A stretch of DNA of 52,237 bases. Origin: Candidatus Polarisedimenticolia bacterium (GTDB lineage Bacteria > Acidobacteriota > Polarisedimenticolia > Gp22-AA2 > AA152). The stretch lies in the NCBI GenBank assembly GCA_035764505.1, contig DASTZC010000288.1:1-52237 (forward strand), written 5' to 3'. The notes under the pieces were generated by a model. The model saw nothing but the letters and a program-made list of their open reading frames with translations, did no database searches and was not told the DNA's origin. Each line of letters starts with the position of its first letter. Position 1 is the stretch's first letter. The position numbers and the translations under genes are program-made. Positions 1-8,207 of this stretch are shown piece by piece.

Positions 1-223
1 GCTGCAGGAGCCGGGGGAGGATGCGATGCTCGTTGAAGCGGTGGAAGGAGATCCTGGGCGTCGAAATCTCGTAGCGCGCCAGCAGCCGCGCCGTCAGGCG
101 GGTGTCCTCGCAGGCGACGCGCGAGACTTCGCGCAGGACCCGCACGGCCCGGAACGACAGGTCCTCCAGGTTGCCGATGGGGGTGGCGACGACGAAAAGG
201 GTTCCGCGGCGCCCGGCGCTCAC
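1..223 (-). CDS. rsmI: 16S rRNA (cytidine-2'-O)-methyltransferase RsmI, 5' part (runs off left edge)
   Basis: Only the first 74 residues are in the window; the gene continues beyond the left edge. RsmI methylates the 2'-OH of C1402 in 16S rRNA using S-adenosylmethionine. The start of the tetrapyrrole-methylase-type fold is clear: a beta strand followed by ATPIGNLED, then the family motif ACEDTR and a following RY..ST segment. The GTG start at 221-223 lies 4 bases after the nadE stop, so the two genes are probably cotranscribed and perhaps translationally coupled. The family identification rests on the N-terminal signature alone, but that signature is very characteristic. It is not in frame with any of the longer reading frames that cross this edge on the plus strand. 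Confidence 0.9.
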   Translation of the reverse strand, partial: MSAGRRGTLFVVATPIGNLEDLSFRAVRVLREVSRVACEDTRLTARLLARYEISTPRISFHRFNEHRILPRLLQ

Positions 224-227
224 CGTT

Positions 228-1079
228 TCAGTTCCCCCAGTCCCTCGGGTAGCGGAAATCGACGCCGATGGTGCGATCCGAGACCTTGGCGATCAGCGGC
301 ATGCGGCGCTTGTACTGCGAGCGCCGGATCTGCTCGAGGACGCGATCGATCATCTTTGGGGGAAAGCCGGCCGCGATCGCCTCTCGCTTTCCCCCCCGCA
401 CGTCGACGAGGAAGTGCAGCAGGCGATCGACCCGGGCATAGGAGTAGCCCAGCTCGCTCTCGTCGGTCTGGCCCGGGTAGAGGTCGGCGCTGGGCGCCTT
501 CCGGAGAATCCTGGCGGGCACCCCCAGATGCCGGGCGAGCCGGCGGACCTGGGTCTTGTAGAGATCGCCGATGGGATGCAAGGCACAGGCGAGATCGCCG
601 TGGATGGTGCCGTAGCCGAGGAGCATCTCGCTCTTGTTGGAGGTCCCCAGGACCAGCCCCTTCCACTGCGCCGAGAGGTCGTACAGGATCGCCATGCGCT
701 CGCGCGCCATCTTGTTGCCGCGCCGCTGCCGATCGGCGCGGGGAAGGCGGCGGAAATAGCCGTCGACCATCGGAGAGATGTCGACCCGGAGGTGCGGGAC
801 CTTCAATCCCCGCAGGAGCGCGAGCCCGTCGCGCTCGCTCGAAGCGGCGCTCGTGCGGTACGGGAGAAGGACCGCCAGGACCGAGGCCGCGCCCAGGGCC
901 CGGGCGGCAAGGACCAGGACCACGGCGGAATCGAGGCCGCCCGAGACGCCCACCACCGCCCGCCGCAGCCCGGTGCGCCGCACCTCGCGGCGGATGAAAT
1001 CGACCAGCAGGGCCTCGGTGAGCTCCGGCTGGATGGAGAGCCGGGACAAGACGGCGTCTTCCTGAGGGTCTTCTCTCAC
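228..1079 (-). CDS. nadE: NH3-dependent NAD+ synthetase
   Basis: The 283-residue protein has the length of the ammonia-dependent form of NAD+ synthetase, which amidates deamido-NAD+ with ATP as the last step of NAD biosynthesis. The ATP-pyrophosphatase P-loop SGGLDS lies at residues 46-51. Further family signatures are GTSNKSE, the HPIGDLYK segment and [10 protein letters not shown]. There is no fused N-terminal glutaminase domain, so nitrogen must come from free ammonia or a separate amidase; a stand-alone nitrilase-fold protein is encoded at 14773-15690. The start is GTG at 1077-1079 with no clear ribosome-binding site, so a slightly later start is possible. rsmI follows after 4 bases. Confidence 0.92.
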   Translation of the reverse strand: MREDPQEDAVLSRLSIQPELTEALLVDFIRREVRRTGLRRAVVGVSGGLDSAVVLVLAARALGAASVLAVLLPYRTSAASSERDGLALLRGLKVPHLRVDISPMVDGYFRRLPRADRQRRGNKMARERMAILYDLSAQWKGLVLGTSNKSEMLLGYGTIHGDLACALHPIGDLYKTQVRRLARHLGVPARILRKAPSADLYPGQTDESELGYSYARVDRLLHFLVDVRGGKREAIAAGFPPKMIDRVLEQIRRSQYKRRMPLIAKVSDRTIGVDFRYPRDWGN

Positions 1080-1126
1080 GGGATCGGGAGTCTAGGACCC
1101 GCGCGCGGCCGCTGTCAACGTCGTCG

Positions 1127-1156
1127 TTGCGCCCGCCTTCCAGGCGCCGCTATAAT
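1127..1156 (+). promoter_or_regulatory. Putative promoter of efp
   Basis: A perfect TATAAT (1151-1156) is preceded at 18 bases by a weak TTGCGC. The efp ATG is 41 bases further on and has GGGAGGTG at 1183-1190 as ribosome-binding site. The -35 box is poor, so this is a moderate call. Confidence 0.45.
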
Positions 1157-1197
1157 AAGTATTTCAACGACATCGATCGACTGGGAGGTGGGACCGA

Positions 1198-1758
1198 ATG
1201 ATCCCCGCGACTCAACTGCGCACCGGCATGGCCATCCTGCACGAAGGGAATCTGTGCCGCGTCATGAAGGTGCAACACATCACGCCCGGCAACTGGCGCG
1301 GCATGGTTCAGGTGAAGCTGCGGAACCTGAAGACCGGCAACAGCCTCGAGTACCGGTTCCGCTCCGAGGACCGTGTCGAGCGTGCCAGCCTCGAGCAGCA
1401 CGAAGTCGAGTTCCTCTACAAGGACAACGACGGCTATCATTTCATGAACACCGAGAGCTACGAACAATTCGCTCTCGGGGACGACGCGCTGGGAGACAAC
1501 GTCTTCTACCTGATTCCCAACACCCGGATCCAGATGGAATTCAACGACGGCAACCCGGTCGGCATCGAGATGCCCCTGACGGTGGATCTCAAGGTGGTGG
1601 CCACCGATCCCGGCCTCAAGGGGGCGACCGCCACCAACTCGGGAAAGCCGGCGACGCTGGAGACCGGGCTGGTGGTCCAGGTGCCGCAGTTCATCTCCGA
1701 GGGCGAGGTGATCCGCGTGGACACGGCGGATGGGAAGTACCTGGAGCGCGCCAAGTAG
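1198..1758 (+). CDS. efp: Elongation factor P
   Basis: The 186-residue protein has the full EF-P length: an N-terminal KOW-like domain followed by two OB-fold domains. EF-P binds stalled ribosomes between the P and E sites and promotes peptide-bond formation at polyproline stretches. The ATG is preceded by GGGAGGTG with 7 bases spacing. The start choice is firm. The tip of the domain-I loop, where E. coli has modified Lys34 and other bacteria have rhamnosylated Arg32, reads HITPGNWRGM here. Asn32 therefore replaces the usual modified residue, and an Arg follows two residues later. The gene is single and convergent with the metallophosphoesterase-like gene, whose stop is 9 bases away. Confidence 0.95.
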   Translation: MIPATQLRTGMAILHEGNLCRVMKVQHITPGNWRGMVQVKLRNLKTGNSLEYRFRSEDRVERASLEQHEVEFLYKDNDGYHFMNTESYEQFALGDDALGDNVFYLIPNTRIQMEFNDGNPVGIEMPLTVDLKVVATDPGLKGATATNSGKPATLETGLVVQVPQFISEGEVIRVDTADGKYLERAK

Positions 1759-1767
1759 CCGCCCGGC

Positions 1768-2553
1768 TCAGAAGCGCCCTTCGGCGCGCTCCTTGGCCGG
1801 CAGGATCTCCAGGCAGGTGGTCCACCATCCCGTCAGGATCGTCTCCACGAACTCTTTCGGAATCCGCTCCTCTTCCATCTCACGCGCCAGGCGCCGGTGG
1901 TCATAGGCCACCCAGGACCATTCCACGTCCAGCTCCTCCCCTTCGGTGAGCAGCGCATAGACCACCTCCGTCCGCCCATTGTTGGCGGGGCGGCCGATGA
2001 CTCCGACGTTTACCACGTGTCGCCCGTCGGGCAGCCGGCGGTGCCAGGGCAGGCCGGTGTGGGTCACCAGGAGGACCTCGGTGCGGGCCTCATCCAGCAG
2101 CCTGCGGAGAAAGGGAGCCGGAGAGGTCGATCGCCACAGGAACTCGTTCACCTTGCGCGGCGAGCCGTGCGCCATCAGAAGCGAGCGGTGTCCGAAATCC
2201 TTCCGGAGGGCGGCGGGGAGCGATCCCATCCAGTCCTTCGCCGCTTCCGGAGTTTTCTCCGCCGTGTATTCGTAGGCGAGCCGGGCGAAGCGGTTGTCGC
2301 GCGGATCGGTGTAGCCGCACTGGCAATCGTCGCGCCGCGCAGCCAGCGACACTTCGTAGTTTCCCTGGATCGTGACCACGCGGTGGCTGTCGAGCAGCGG
2401 GAAAACGCGCTCGGGGTGGGGGCCGAACGATCCGAGATCGCCCAGGCAGTAAAGGGTGTGGGCGCCCCGCCGGCGGGCATCGCGGCAGACAGCGTCCAGC
2501 GCCAGATAGTTGCTGTAGACCCCGCCGAACACGGCGATCCGATCGGAGGTCAT
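1768..2553 (-). CDS. Divergent calcineurin-like metallophosphoesterase-fold protein
   Basis: The 261 residues follow the YfcE/calcineurin-like metallophosphoesterase plan, but several metal and catalytic positions differ. The first motif (usually DxH) reads FGGVYSN at residues 9-15, so Asp and His are replaced by Gly11 and Tyr13. GDLG (Asp39) is kept. The GNH motif is GNYE (64-67). AHGSP keeps its His. The last GHTH motif is THTG and has lost its second His. A conserved-looking C-terminal stretch, GWWTTCLE, follows. It is the last gene of a three-gene operon with the flavoprotein and radical SAM genes, 6 bases after the latter. Either it is a specialised subfamily with altered metal binding or a non-catalytic binding protein. 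The substrate is unknown. Confidence 0.75.
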   Translation of the reverse strand: MTSDRIAVFGGVYSNYLALDAVCRDARRRGAHTLYCLGDLGSFGPHPERVFPLLDSHRVVTIQGNYEVSLAARRDDCQCGYTDPRDNRFARLAYEYTAEKTPEAAKDWMGSLPAALRKDFGHRSLLMAHGSPRKVNEFLWRSTSPAPFLRRLLDEARTEVLLVTHTGLPWHRRLPDGRHVVNVGVIGRPANNGRTEVVYALLTEGEELDVEWSWVAYDHRRLAREMEEERIPKEFVETILTGWWTTCLEILPAKERAEGRF

Positions 2554-2559
2554 CGCGCC

Positions 2560-3429
2560 TCAGGTCCGGCAGGTGACGCCCTGCACATGGCAGGTGTGGC
2601 AGGCCGGGTAGGCGAGGGAGAAAGGCCGCAGGGAGTCGCGCAGCGTGGATCCCAGCCTGGCGCCCTCGAAATCGATCAGGATGGGACAGACGTAGACGCC
2701 CCGGCTGGTGACCATCCGGCCGCTGGAGCATTGCAGCCTTTCGGGGTCGATGACATCACCGGAGGTGAGCCGCTCCGAGGGAAGATAGCCCCGTCCGCGG
2801 CGCTGCTCCGCGCCCAGGCGAAACAGCGACAAAATCTTGAGGCGGGGTCGGGTCAAGCCGAACGAGCGCAGCCGATCGAGGAAGCGCTCGCGTCCTTCGG
2901 CGCCGGCAACTCCTTCGGCCAGCTCGGTCACCGTCACCACCGGGTTCAGCCCGGCATTCCAAAGGTTGCGCATCCCCGCGACCGCCCGGTCGAAGGCCCG
3001 CGGCCCGCGGATGCGGTCGTGATCTTCCGGACCCCAGCCATCGAGGCTGATGCGCAGATCCAGAGAATACTCGGAGCCCTCGTCCAGCCGCTTCAGCCGG
3101 GCGCAGCGCCGCGGGTCGAGCAGCAGACCGTTGGTCAGGACGGTCGCCGGCCCCGCTCTCAGCGTCGCCTCCAGGATGGCGAACAGCTCGCGATTCATGA
3201 ACGGCTCGCCGCCGGTGAAGTAGTACTCCTGGACGCCGAGCTCCACGGCTTCGTCAAGAGCGCGCAGCACGGTGGGAAGATCGAGCATGCCGTGCGAGTG
3301 ATTGTCGGGCGCGCAGGAGATGAAGCAGTGAGTGCAGCGCAGGTTGCACACCGTCCCCGCGACCTGGAACCAGAGGGTGTCCAGGCCCAGGAAGGGGACC
3401 TGCGGGAAGCCGGGATCCGGGCAGCTCAC
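2560..3429 (-). CDS. Radical SAM protein, uncharacterised
   Basis: The 289-residue protein carries the radical SAM cluster motif CNLRCTHC (Cys28, Cys32, Cys35) and the SAM-binding segment FTGGEP. It therefore should bind a [4Fe-4S] cluster and cleave SAM to a 5'-deoxyadenosyl radical. Extra cysteines near the C-terminus (CSSGR, YVCP, ACHTCHVQGVTC) resemble a short SPASM-like auxiliary cluster site. The GTG start at 3427-3429 overlaps the stop of the upstream flavoprotein by 4 bases (GTGA), so the two are translationally coupled. The metallophosphoesterase-like gene follows 6 bases downstream. The substrate cannot be told from sequence; the tight pairing suggests one pathway that also uses a flavoenzyme. 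Confidence 0.85.
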   Translation of the reverse strand: MSCPDPGFPQVPFLGLDTLWFQVAGTVCNLRCTHCFISCAPDNHSHGMLDLPTVLRALDEAVELGVQEYYFTGGEPFMNRELFAILEATLRAGPATVLTNGLLLDPRRCARLKRLDEGSEYSLDLRISLDGWGPEDHDRIRGPRAFDRAVAGMRNLWNAGLNPVVTVTELAEGVAGAEGRERFLDRLRSFGLTRPRLKILSLFRLGAEQRRGRGYLPSERLTSGDVIDPERLQCSSGRMVTSRGVYVCPILIDFEGARLGSTLRDSLRPFSLAYPACHTCHVQGVTCRT

Positions 3430-4670
3430 GCGGCCGAGCCCGGGCGGACTGCGTAGAGATCGAGGTCGGGTCTCTCCTCGATCAGCTGGAAGGCTCCCCG
3501 GATCTGATCGAACCCGTTGCGCAGCAGGAAGGCGGAGTTGCGACCGTAGCTCTTCGCGCCGAGGATGAAGAATCCCGGCTCCGGATTCTGCAGTGTCTCC
3601 GACTCCGTCGCCGGCTGGGAGAGGCAGTCGGAACCGGCCGCCGATTCGAGCAGGGCCGCGGCCAGCTTCATCGGGCCCGACGAGGCGTAGCAGGAATGGA
3701 TCTGGAGCTCCGAGTAGAGGGACTCGTCGGGGCGATAGCCGACATTCGCCAGAATCCGATCGACTCGAAGCTCTTCGCTCCCCGCGGGCCCCAGCACGCG
3801 CACGCGCCAGCTGCCGTTGTCGCGCCGGAGGGAGTCGACCCGGCGATGCGGCAGATGGCGGATTCCGCCCGTCCGCGCCGCGGCAATCCGGTTGGCTTCC
3901 TCGACCAAGGCGGCCCGTCTCCGCAGAGGGTCGCCGGGAATCGGTGCATAGGGAAGCTCGGCCTCCGTGCGGGTGACCCAGAGGAGGCTCGTCGAAGGAT
4001 CGTCACTTGCCAGAGTGCGCCAGGCGAGGGCCGAGGTGGCGGCCGAAAGTCCGCCGCCCACCAGAAGGGTGCGCCGGCCGGCGTAGCGGCCGCGATCCCG
4101 CTCGAGGGGATCGTCCAGATCGTAGGAGATGATTTCCGCAGCAGCCCGCTCGCCGGGCGCCGGGATCCCGCCGGCGCCCATGTGACGGGGATTGCCGTAG
4201 GTTCCGGTGGCATCGATGACGCGATCGGCGTGAAAGATTTTTTCGCCCGCGGCAGTCTCCACCAGGATGCGGAAAGGGGCTTCCAGCCGGTCGGCGTCGG
4301 CAATCTTCTCTCCCTTGAGGAGTCCTTCCTTGCCCACCGTCACGACCCGATGGTCCTCGAAAATAAGGTTCGCCAGGCGCGGCAGCCGCGCGAGGGGCAG
4401 AAGGTAACGCCGCAGGTGCTCGAATCCGCTCAAGGCCTCCTCGCCGGAGGGAAGGTCATCCATCCCGCCGGCTCCGAGGGCCGCGAGCCCCAGCGCCGTG
4501 CGATTCATCTCGAAAGGGGAAAAGAGCGTGACGTGCCCCCAGCGGGACAGGTTCTCCCCGATCCGACCCTTCTCCAGGACGAAAACGTCGTGGCCGAGCT
4601 CCTGGGCATAGAGGGCCGCTTCTATCCCGATGGGGCCGGCACCCAGGATGGCGATGCGCAATGGCTTCAT
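3426..4670 (-). CDS. FAD/NAD(P)-binding oxidoreductase (flavoprotein)
   Basis: The 414-residue protein begins with a dinucleotide-binding fold: GAGPIG at residues 10-15, after a hydrophobic strand. A second Rossmann motif, VGGGLSAA, lies in the middle. The family-typical ATGTYGNP and a C-terminal segment GAKSYGRNSAF complete an FAD-dependent pyridine-nucleotide-oxidoreductase plan, distantly like flavin monooxygenases. I start it at the ATG at 4668-4670, just before the FAD-binding strand, with GAGGT about 11 bases upstream. An in-frame ATG at 4772 would add 34 residues without domain character. It is the first gene of the operon with the radical SAM and metallophosphoesterase-like genes. The substrate is unknown. 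Confidence 0.8.
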   Translation of the reverse strand: MKPLRIAILGAGPIGIEAALYAQELGHDVFVLEKGRIGENLSRWGHVTLFSPFEMNRTALGLAALGAGGMDDLPSGEEALSGFEHLRRYLLPLARLPRLANLIFEDHRVVTVGKEGLLKGEKIADADRLEAPFRILVETAAGEKIFHADRVIDATGTYGNPRHMGAGGIPAPGERAAAEIISYDLDDPLERDRGRYAGRRTLLVGGGLSAATSALAWRTLASDDPSTSLLWVTRTEAELPYAPIPGDPLRRRAALVEEANRIAAARTGGIRHLPHRRVDSLRRDNGSWRVRVLGPAGSEELRVDRILANVGYRPDESLYSELQIHSCYASSGPMKLAAALLESAAGSDCLSQPATESETLQNPEPGFFILGAKSYGRNSAFLLRNGFDQIRGAFQLIEERPDLDLYAVRPGSAA

Positions 4671-4791
4671 GGGCGGTGTTACCTCACTGTATCCCGCAGG
4701 GGATTCCGGGAGAAGTCCTGTGGCGTGAGTGGAATCGCCAGCAACTCTATCGGCGCGCATGGGATGCGTCAAGCTTCCGACGCGGCGTTCG

Positions 4792-4819
4792 TTGACTTCG
4801 TGCGCGCGCCGCCTATATT
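4792..4819 (+). promoter_or_regulatory. Putative sigma70-type promoter for the DUF4388 gene
   Basis: TTGACT (4792-4797) and TATATT (4814-4819) are separated by 16 bases. The start codon is about 55 bases downstream. This pair closely matches the other strong promoters in the window. Confidence 0.6.
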
Positions 4820-4874
4820 CCTCCGGGGCGGTAATGCCTCGAGCAACTCATGCCGGGGGAACAGCTTGGCTTTG

Positions 4875-6440
4875 ATGCCCAAAGAAGGAGACCTGGCCGC
4901 CTCTTCGTTCTGCGAGGTCCTGGCCGATTTGAGCCTGCGTCACGAGACCGGCGTCCTGCGTCTCAGCGCAACGACCCCTTCCAAATCGGTCTACCTGCAG
5001 GAAGGCAAGATCGTCTTCGCCTCCTCCACCGATCCGGATGATCGTCTCGGTGAACTCCTTCTCATGCGCGGGATCATCAACCGCGAGCAGCTGGACGAGG
5101 CTTCCAAGAGCCTGAAGCCTGGAAAGAGGCTCGGGACGGCGCTGGTGGAGCAAGGATTCCTGCCGGCGTCCGAACTTCCGAAGTGGGTTCGCGAACAGGT
5201 CAAGGAAATCCTCTTTTCGCTATTTTCCTGGACCGAGGGGAAATTCGTGTTCGAGGCAGGACCTTTCCCTTCCGACGAAGCGATCACGCTGCGCCTGTCC
5301 ACGCCCGAGGTTTTCCTGTCCGGCCTGAAGATGGTGCAGAAGTGGTCGGTGCTGCGCAAGGGAGCCGGGGAGATCCGCATCCCGTACCAGCTGGCAGGCG
5401 ATCCTCGCAGCATCCTGAAAGAAGTGTCCCTGGGGGAGGAGGAGGAAAGGCTGCTTCGGCTCCTGGAGTCGCGGCCGGTTACGATGGAGCAGGCGGCGCT
5501 CGAATCGGGGCTTACGACACTGAGGGTCTACCAGCTCTTCTTCGCCTTCCGGGTGCTCGGCGTGGTGGCCCCTGCGAAGTTACCGGCGCCAGCGCCGCCA
5601 CGTCCCGCGCCGCGTGCTTCCGAGACGCCCGCCACGCACGCGCCGCTCGAGGGCGCGCGTCGCGCCGAGGCGCTGCCCGCGACCCCTCCGAGCGATGCGC
5701 CGGTCGAAATCGCACCGGCTCTCGAAATTGAAATCGCTGACGAGACGCCCGTCGTGGCGCGCCCCATAGCCAAACCCCTACCTGCCGCTCGCGCGGCCGA
5801 GAAGCCCGCATCCACGAAGCCCGTGCCGCCGAAGATTGACACGGTGCCGGCGGCACCGACCCTGGAAGTTGGGTCGCAGACCGTCATGCTCAATCTGGCC
5901 GAGCTCCCGGGCGGCGAGCCCGCGGGCCAGGTGGCCGAGGTGGACGACTCTCCCATTCCCATCGTCCCGAATACCGTCGAGCTGGCGACCGACGAGCCGA
6001 TCCAGGCCATTGAGTTTCAGACGAAAGCCGAGGTTCCACCCTCGGCCTCTGTCCGCAGGCCTGCTGCGGTCCCAGAAGCTCCAGCCGTCGCCGTGGCGGC
6101 CAAGCCCAATACCGCGACCAAGCCCCCGATTCCGCGTCCGACCCGGCCGGCGGGCGCCGCCGGGGTCCCTCAAGGGCCGCCCCCCTTGCCCACCGCGGCG
6201 GACGCACCTGCCCTCTCGGCCGCCGCGGCTGCCGCCAAGCGGAACAAGCCCGACCTGAGAGTCGTCAAGCTGGACGATCGGCGGCTTGAAGGAGAGGGGC
6301 CCCAGCATCTCGAGGATCTGGTGCGACAGTGGCTTCTCAAGGGGTATCGCCTGGCGGGGGTCGTCCCGGCGCGTGCCTCGGGTCTGTTCGGCTCCTCCGG
6401 ATCCACCTACCTGATTTTTACGCGCGAAACCTCCGGCTGA
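4875..6440 (+). CDS. DUF4388 (PATAN-type) / MshEN-like protein with Pro-Ala linker
   Basis: The protein is about 521 residues and has three parts. Residues 1-50 match the start of DUF4388 (SFCEVLADLSLRHETGVLRL, then YLQEGKIVFA). Residues 56-125 look like a type II secretion ATPase N-domain (LGELLLMRGIINREQL, then LGTALVEQGFL). A winged-helix-like segment runs to about residue 230. A long Pro/Ala-rich, low-complexity linker (about 235-450) follows. A short folded end (YRLAGVVPA ... YLIFTRET) closes the protein. Such proteins are usually cytoplasmic signalling or motility scaffolds. ATG 4875 is used; TTG 4866 is an alternative because GGGGGA sits 5 bases before it. The gene is monocistronic, with its own promoter. 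Precise function is unknown. Confidence 0.7.
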   Translation: MPKEGDLAASSFCEVLADLSLRHETGVLRLSATTPSKSVYLQEGKIVFASSTDPDDRLGELLLMRGIINREQLDEASKSLKPGKRLGTALVEQGFLPASELPKWVREQVKEILFSLFSWTEGKFVFEAGPFPSDEAITLRLSTPEVFLSGLKMVQKWSVLRKGAGEIRIPYQLAGDPRSILKEVSLGEEEERLLRLLESRPVTMEQAALESGLTTLRVYQLFFAFRVLGVVAPAKLPAPAPPRPAPRASETPATHAPLEGARRAEALPATPPSDAPVEIAPALEIEIADETPVVARPIAKPLPAARAAEKPASTKPVPPKIDTVPAAPTLEVGSQTVMLNLAELPGGEPAGQVAEVDDSPIPIVPNTVELATDEPIQAIEFQTKAEVPPSASVRRPAAVPEAPAVAVAAKPNTATKPPIPRPTRPAGAAGVPQGPPPLPTAADAPALSAAAAAAKRNKPDLRVVKLDDRRLEGEGPQHLEDLVRQWLLKGYRLAGVVPARASGLFGSSGSTYLIFTRETSG

Positions 6441-6577
6441 CGATCGCGCCGCGCTGCCAATGCATCGGCGCGAGGGCGCAGCATTCGTACGCGCGCCTCC
6501 CGGCGCAGCCGTCCTGCTACAATGCCTCCGCGCGATCCTGACCCATCGGACAGGAAGGATTGCGCCGGAGAGCCGTC

Positions 6578-7333
6578 ATGCGCCTCGCGCGTTATCGGGT
6601 CGATGGGAAGGAGATCACGGGGAGGCTGGACGGAAACCTGCTCCATCCCGTGGAGTGGGACGCTCCGGAGGGCGGGGAGGAAGGTGCCCCGGTGGAGATC
6701 TCCGGAGCGAAACTGCTGGCTCCCTGCCGTCCGGGGAAGATCATCGGCGTCGGCCTCAACTACCGCGATCATGCTCTCGAGCGGCGCAAGCCGCTGCCCA
6801 CTGAGCCTCTCCTCTTCCTCAAGCCTCCCTCGGCGATGATCGGACCCGGGGACGCCATCGTGCTCCCGGCGGGAGCGGGCCGGGTCGATCATGAAGCGGA
6901 GCTGGCGATCGTCATCGGCAGGAGAGCCAGGAACCTGGCGGTTGCTCTCGCGGGCGAGGCAATCGCCGGCTACACCTGCTTCAACGACGTCACGGCGCGG
7001 GATCTGCAGGACCGGGACGTCCAGTTCACGCGGGCCAAGGGGTTCGACACCTTCGCGCCGATCGGGCCCTGGATCGAGACCGACGTCGATCCCTCCGATC
7101 TGGTGATCGAGGCGAAGGTGAACGGAGCGCTGCGGCAGCGCTCCTCCACCCGCGAGCTGATCTTTCCGCCCGCCTTCCTGGTGGCTTACATCTCCCGCAT
7201 CATGACGCTCGAGCCCGGCGATCTGATCGCGACGGGCACTCCTTCCGGAATCGGACCTCTCGCTGCCGGCGACACCGTCGAGATCATTCTCGAAGGGATC
7301 GGCACGCTCACGAACCCGGTGCGCGCTCTTTGA
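6578..7333 (+). CDS. Fumarylacetoacetate hydrolase family protein
   Basis: The 251-residue protein has the single-domain FAH fold found in FAHD1-type acylpyruvases, oxaloacetate tautomerases and HpcE-type isomerases. Visible signatures are GVGLNYRDHA, FLKPPSA, the metal-ligand motif DHEAELAIVIG, YTCFNDVTARDLQ, AKGFDTFAPIGPW and the C-terminal LEPGDLIATGTPSGIG. The ATG at 6578 has GGAG 7 bases upstream, which decides it over a TTG 18 bases earlier. A TACAAT at 6518-6523 may be a -10 box. Its stop is one base from the convergent formate dehydrogenase operon. The substrate cannot be fixed by sequence; removal of tautomers of oxaloacetate or of acylpyruvates is the most likely role for such a stand-alone member. 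Confidence 0.88.
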   Translation: MRLARYRVDGKEITGRLDGNLLHPVEWDAPEGGEEGAPVEISGAKLLAPCRPGKIIGVGLNYRDHALERRKPLPTEPLLFLKPPSAMIGPGDAIVLPAGAGRVDHEAELAIVIGRRARNLAVALAGEAIAGYTCFNDVTARDLQDRDVQFTRAKGFDTFAPIGPWIETDVDPSDLVIEAKVNGALRQRSSTRELIFPPAFLVAYISRIMTLEPGDLIATGTPSGIGPLAAGDTVEIILEGIGTLTNPVRAL

Positions 7334-7334
7334 A

Positions 7335-8207
7335 TTATTCGCTGGGTTTCGGCGGATCCTGGACGAACTGCCAGCCGAAGCGACCCTTGATGCAGAGGTG
7401 TCCCTGGGTGACGGAATGGTCGCGAGGGGAGGAGACCTTCACGATGCGGTTCTCCTGGACGTGCAAGGTCAGCGCGCACCCCACGCCGCAGTAAGGACAG
7501 ATCGTCTCGGTGTGCGTCTGCCGCGCCTCATCCCACGTCCCTTCGCGGCGCAGATCGTGCTCGCTCTTGAACATGAGGGCCCCGGTGGGGCAGACGCCGA
7601 TGCAGTTGCCGCAGAAGACGCAGGCTGAATCGGGCAGGGAGTGGTCGAACTCGGTGGCGATGCGGGCGTCGAACCCCCGCCCGGCGACGGCGATGGCGAA
7701 GGTGTTCTGCGCCTCCTCACCGCAGGCGTCGACGCAGCGGTAGCAGAGGATGCAGCGCGACAGGTCGCGCACGTAGAGATCGTTGTCCACCTTCACCGGC
7801 TGGGCCACGGTCTCGGGAGGCGCGCCGGAGCGGGCGTAGCGCTCCGGATCGGCGCCGAACTGCCGCGCGTAGGCGGCGGCCTCGGGAGCGCAGGTGAGGT
7901 CCACCGAGGAGGCCAGGAACTCCATCACCAGCCGGCGCGCCAGAGCCACGCGCTCGCTCTCGGTGCGCACCACCATTCCCGCCTCGACCTGGCGCGAGCA
8001 GGCCGGCGCGAGGGCGCGCGCCCCTTCCACTTCGACGACACAAATCCGGCAGGCATTGGCCGGAGTCATCCCATCCAGGAAGCAGAGGGTCGGAACCGGC
8101 ACGCCCGCGGCCCGGCAGGCCTCGAGAAGCGTCGAGCCGGCCGGCACGGAGCGCCGCTCGTTGTTGAGGGTGAACTCCACGGTCGTGCCCGGCTTGTCGC
8201 TCATCAT
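7335..8207 (-). CDS. Formate dehydrogenase electron-transfer subunit: NuoG-like domain plus FdhA-type [4Fe-4S] module
   Basis: The 290-residue protein is the electron wire of the formate dehydrogenase. It has an N-terminal [2Fe-2S] ferredoxin domain (Cys pattern around CFLDG ... ACRIC ... PACSR). A two-cluster ferredoxin segment follows (CILCYRCVDAC, then CVFCGNCIGVCP). The last 54 residues hold CPYCGVGC (237-244) with GHLCIKGRFGW. That end is the cluster-binding module that normally opens the molybdenum subunit itself. The His-Cys cluster segment usual in NuoG is degraded: only LTC remains in the expected place. The ATG at 8205-8207 overlaps the stop of the upstream subunit (ATGATGA). It is the last gene of the operon. 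Together with the catalytic gene it equals one FdsA polypeptide cut in two. Confidence 0.88.
   Translation of the reverse strand: MMSDKPGTTVEFTLNNERRSVPAGSTLLEACRAAGVPVPTLCFLDGMTPANACRICVVEVEGARALAPACSRQVEAGMVVRTESERVALARRLVMEFLASSVDLTCAPEAAAYARQFGADPERYARSGAPPETVAQPVKVDNDLYVRDLSRCILCYRCVDACGEEAQNTFAIAVAGRGFDARIATEFDHSLPDSACVFCGNCIGVCPTGALMFKSEHDLRREGTWDEARQTHTETICPYCGVGCALTLHVQENRIVKVSSPRDHSVTQGHLCIKGRFGWQFVQDPPKPSE

Noticed and set aside
26-1949. Long plus-strand open frames over rsmI-nadE-efp
   Set aside because: Their translations are Arg/Gly/Pro-rich and lie opposite or out of frame with clearly recognisable proteins; they are by-products of high GC content.
6444-6473. Stem-loop TCGCGCCG/CGGCGCGA just after the DUF4388 gene as a terminator
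   Set aside because: The 8-base stem is real, but a 14-base loop and the absence of a T-run make termination doubtful.
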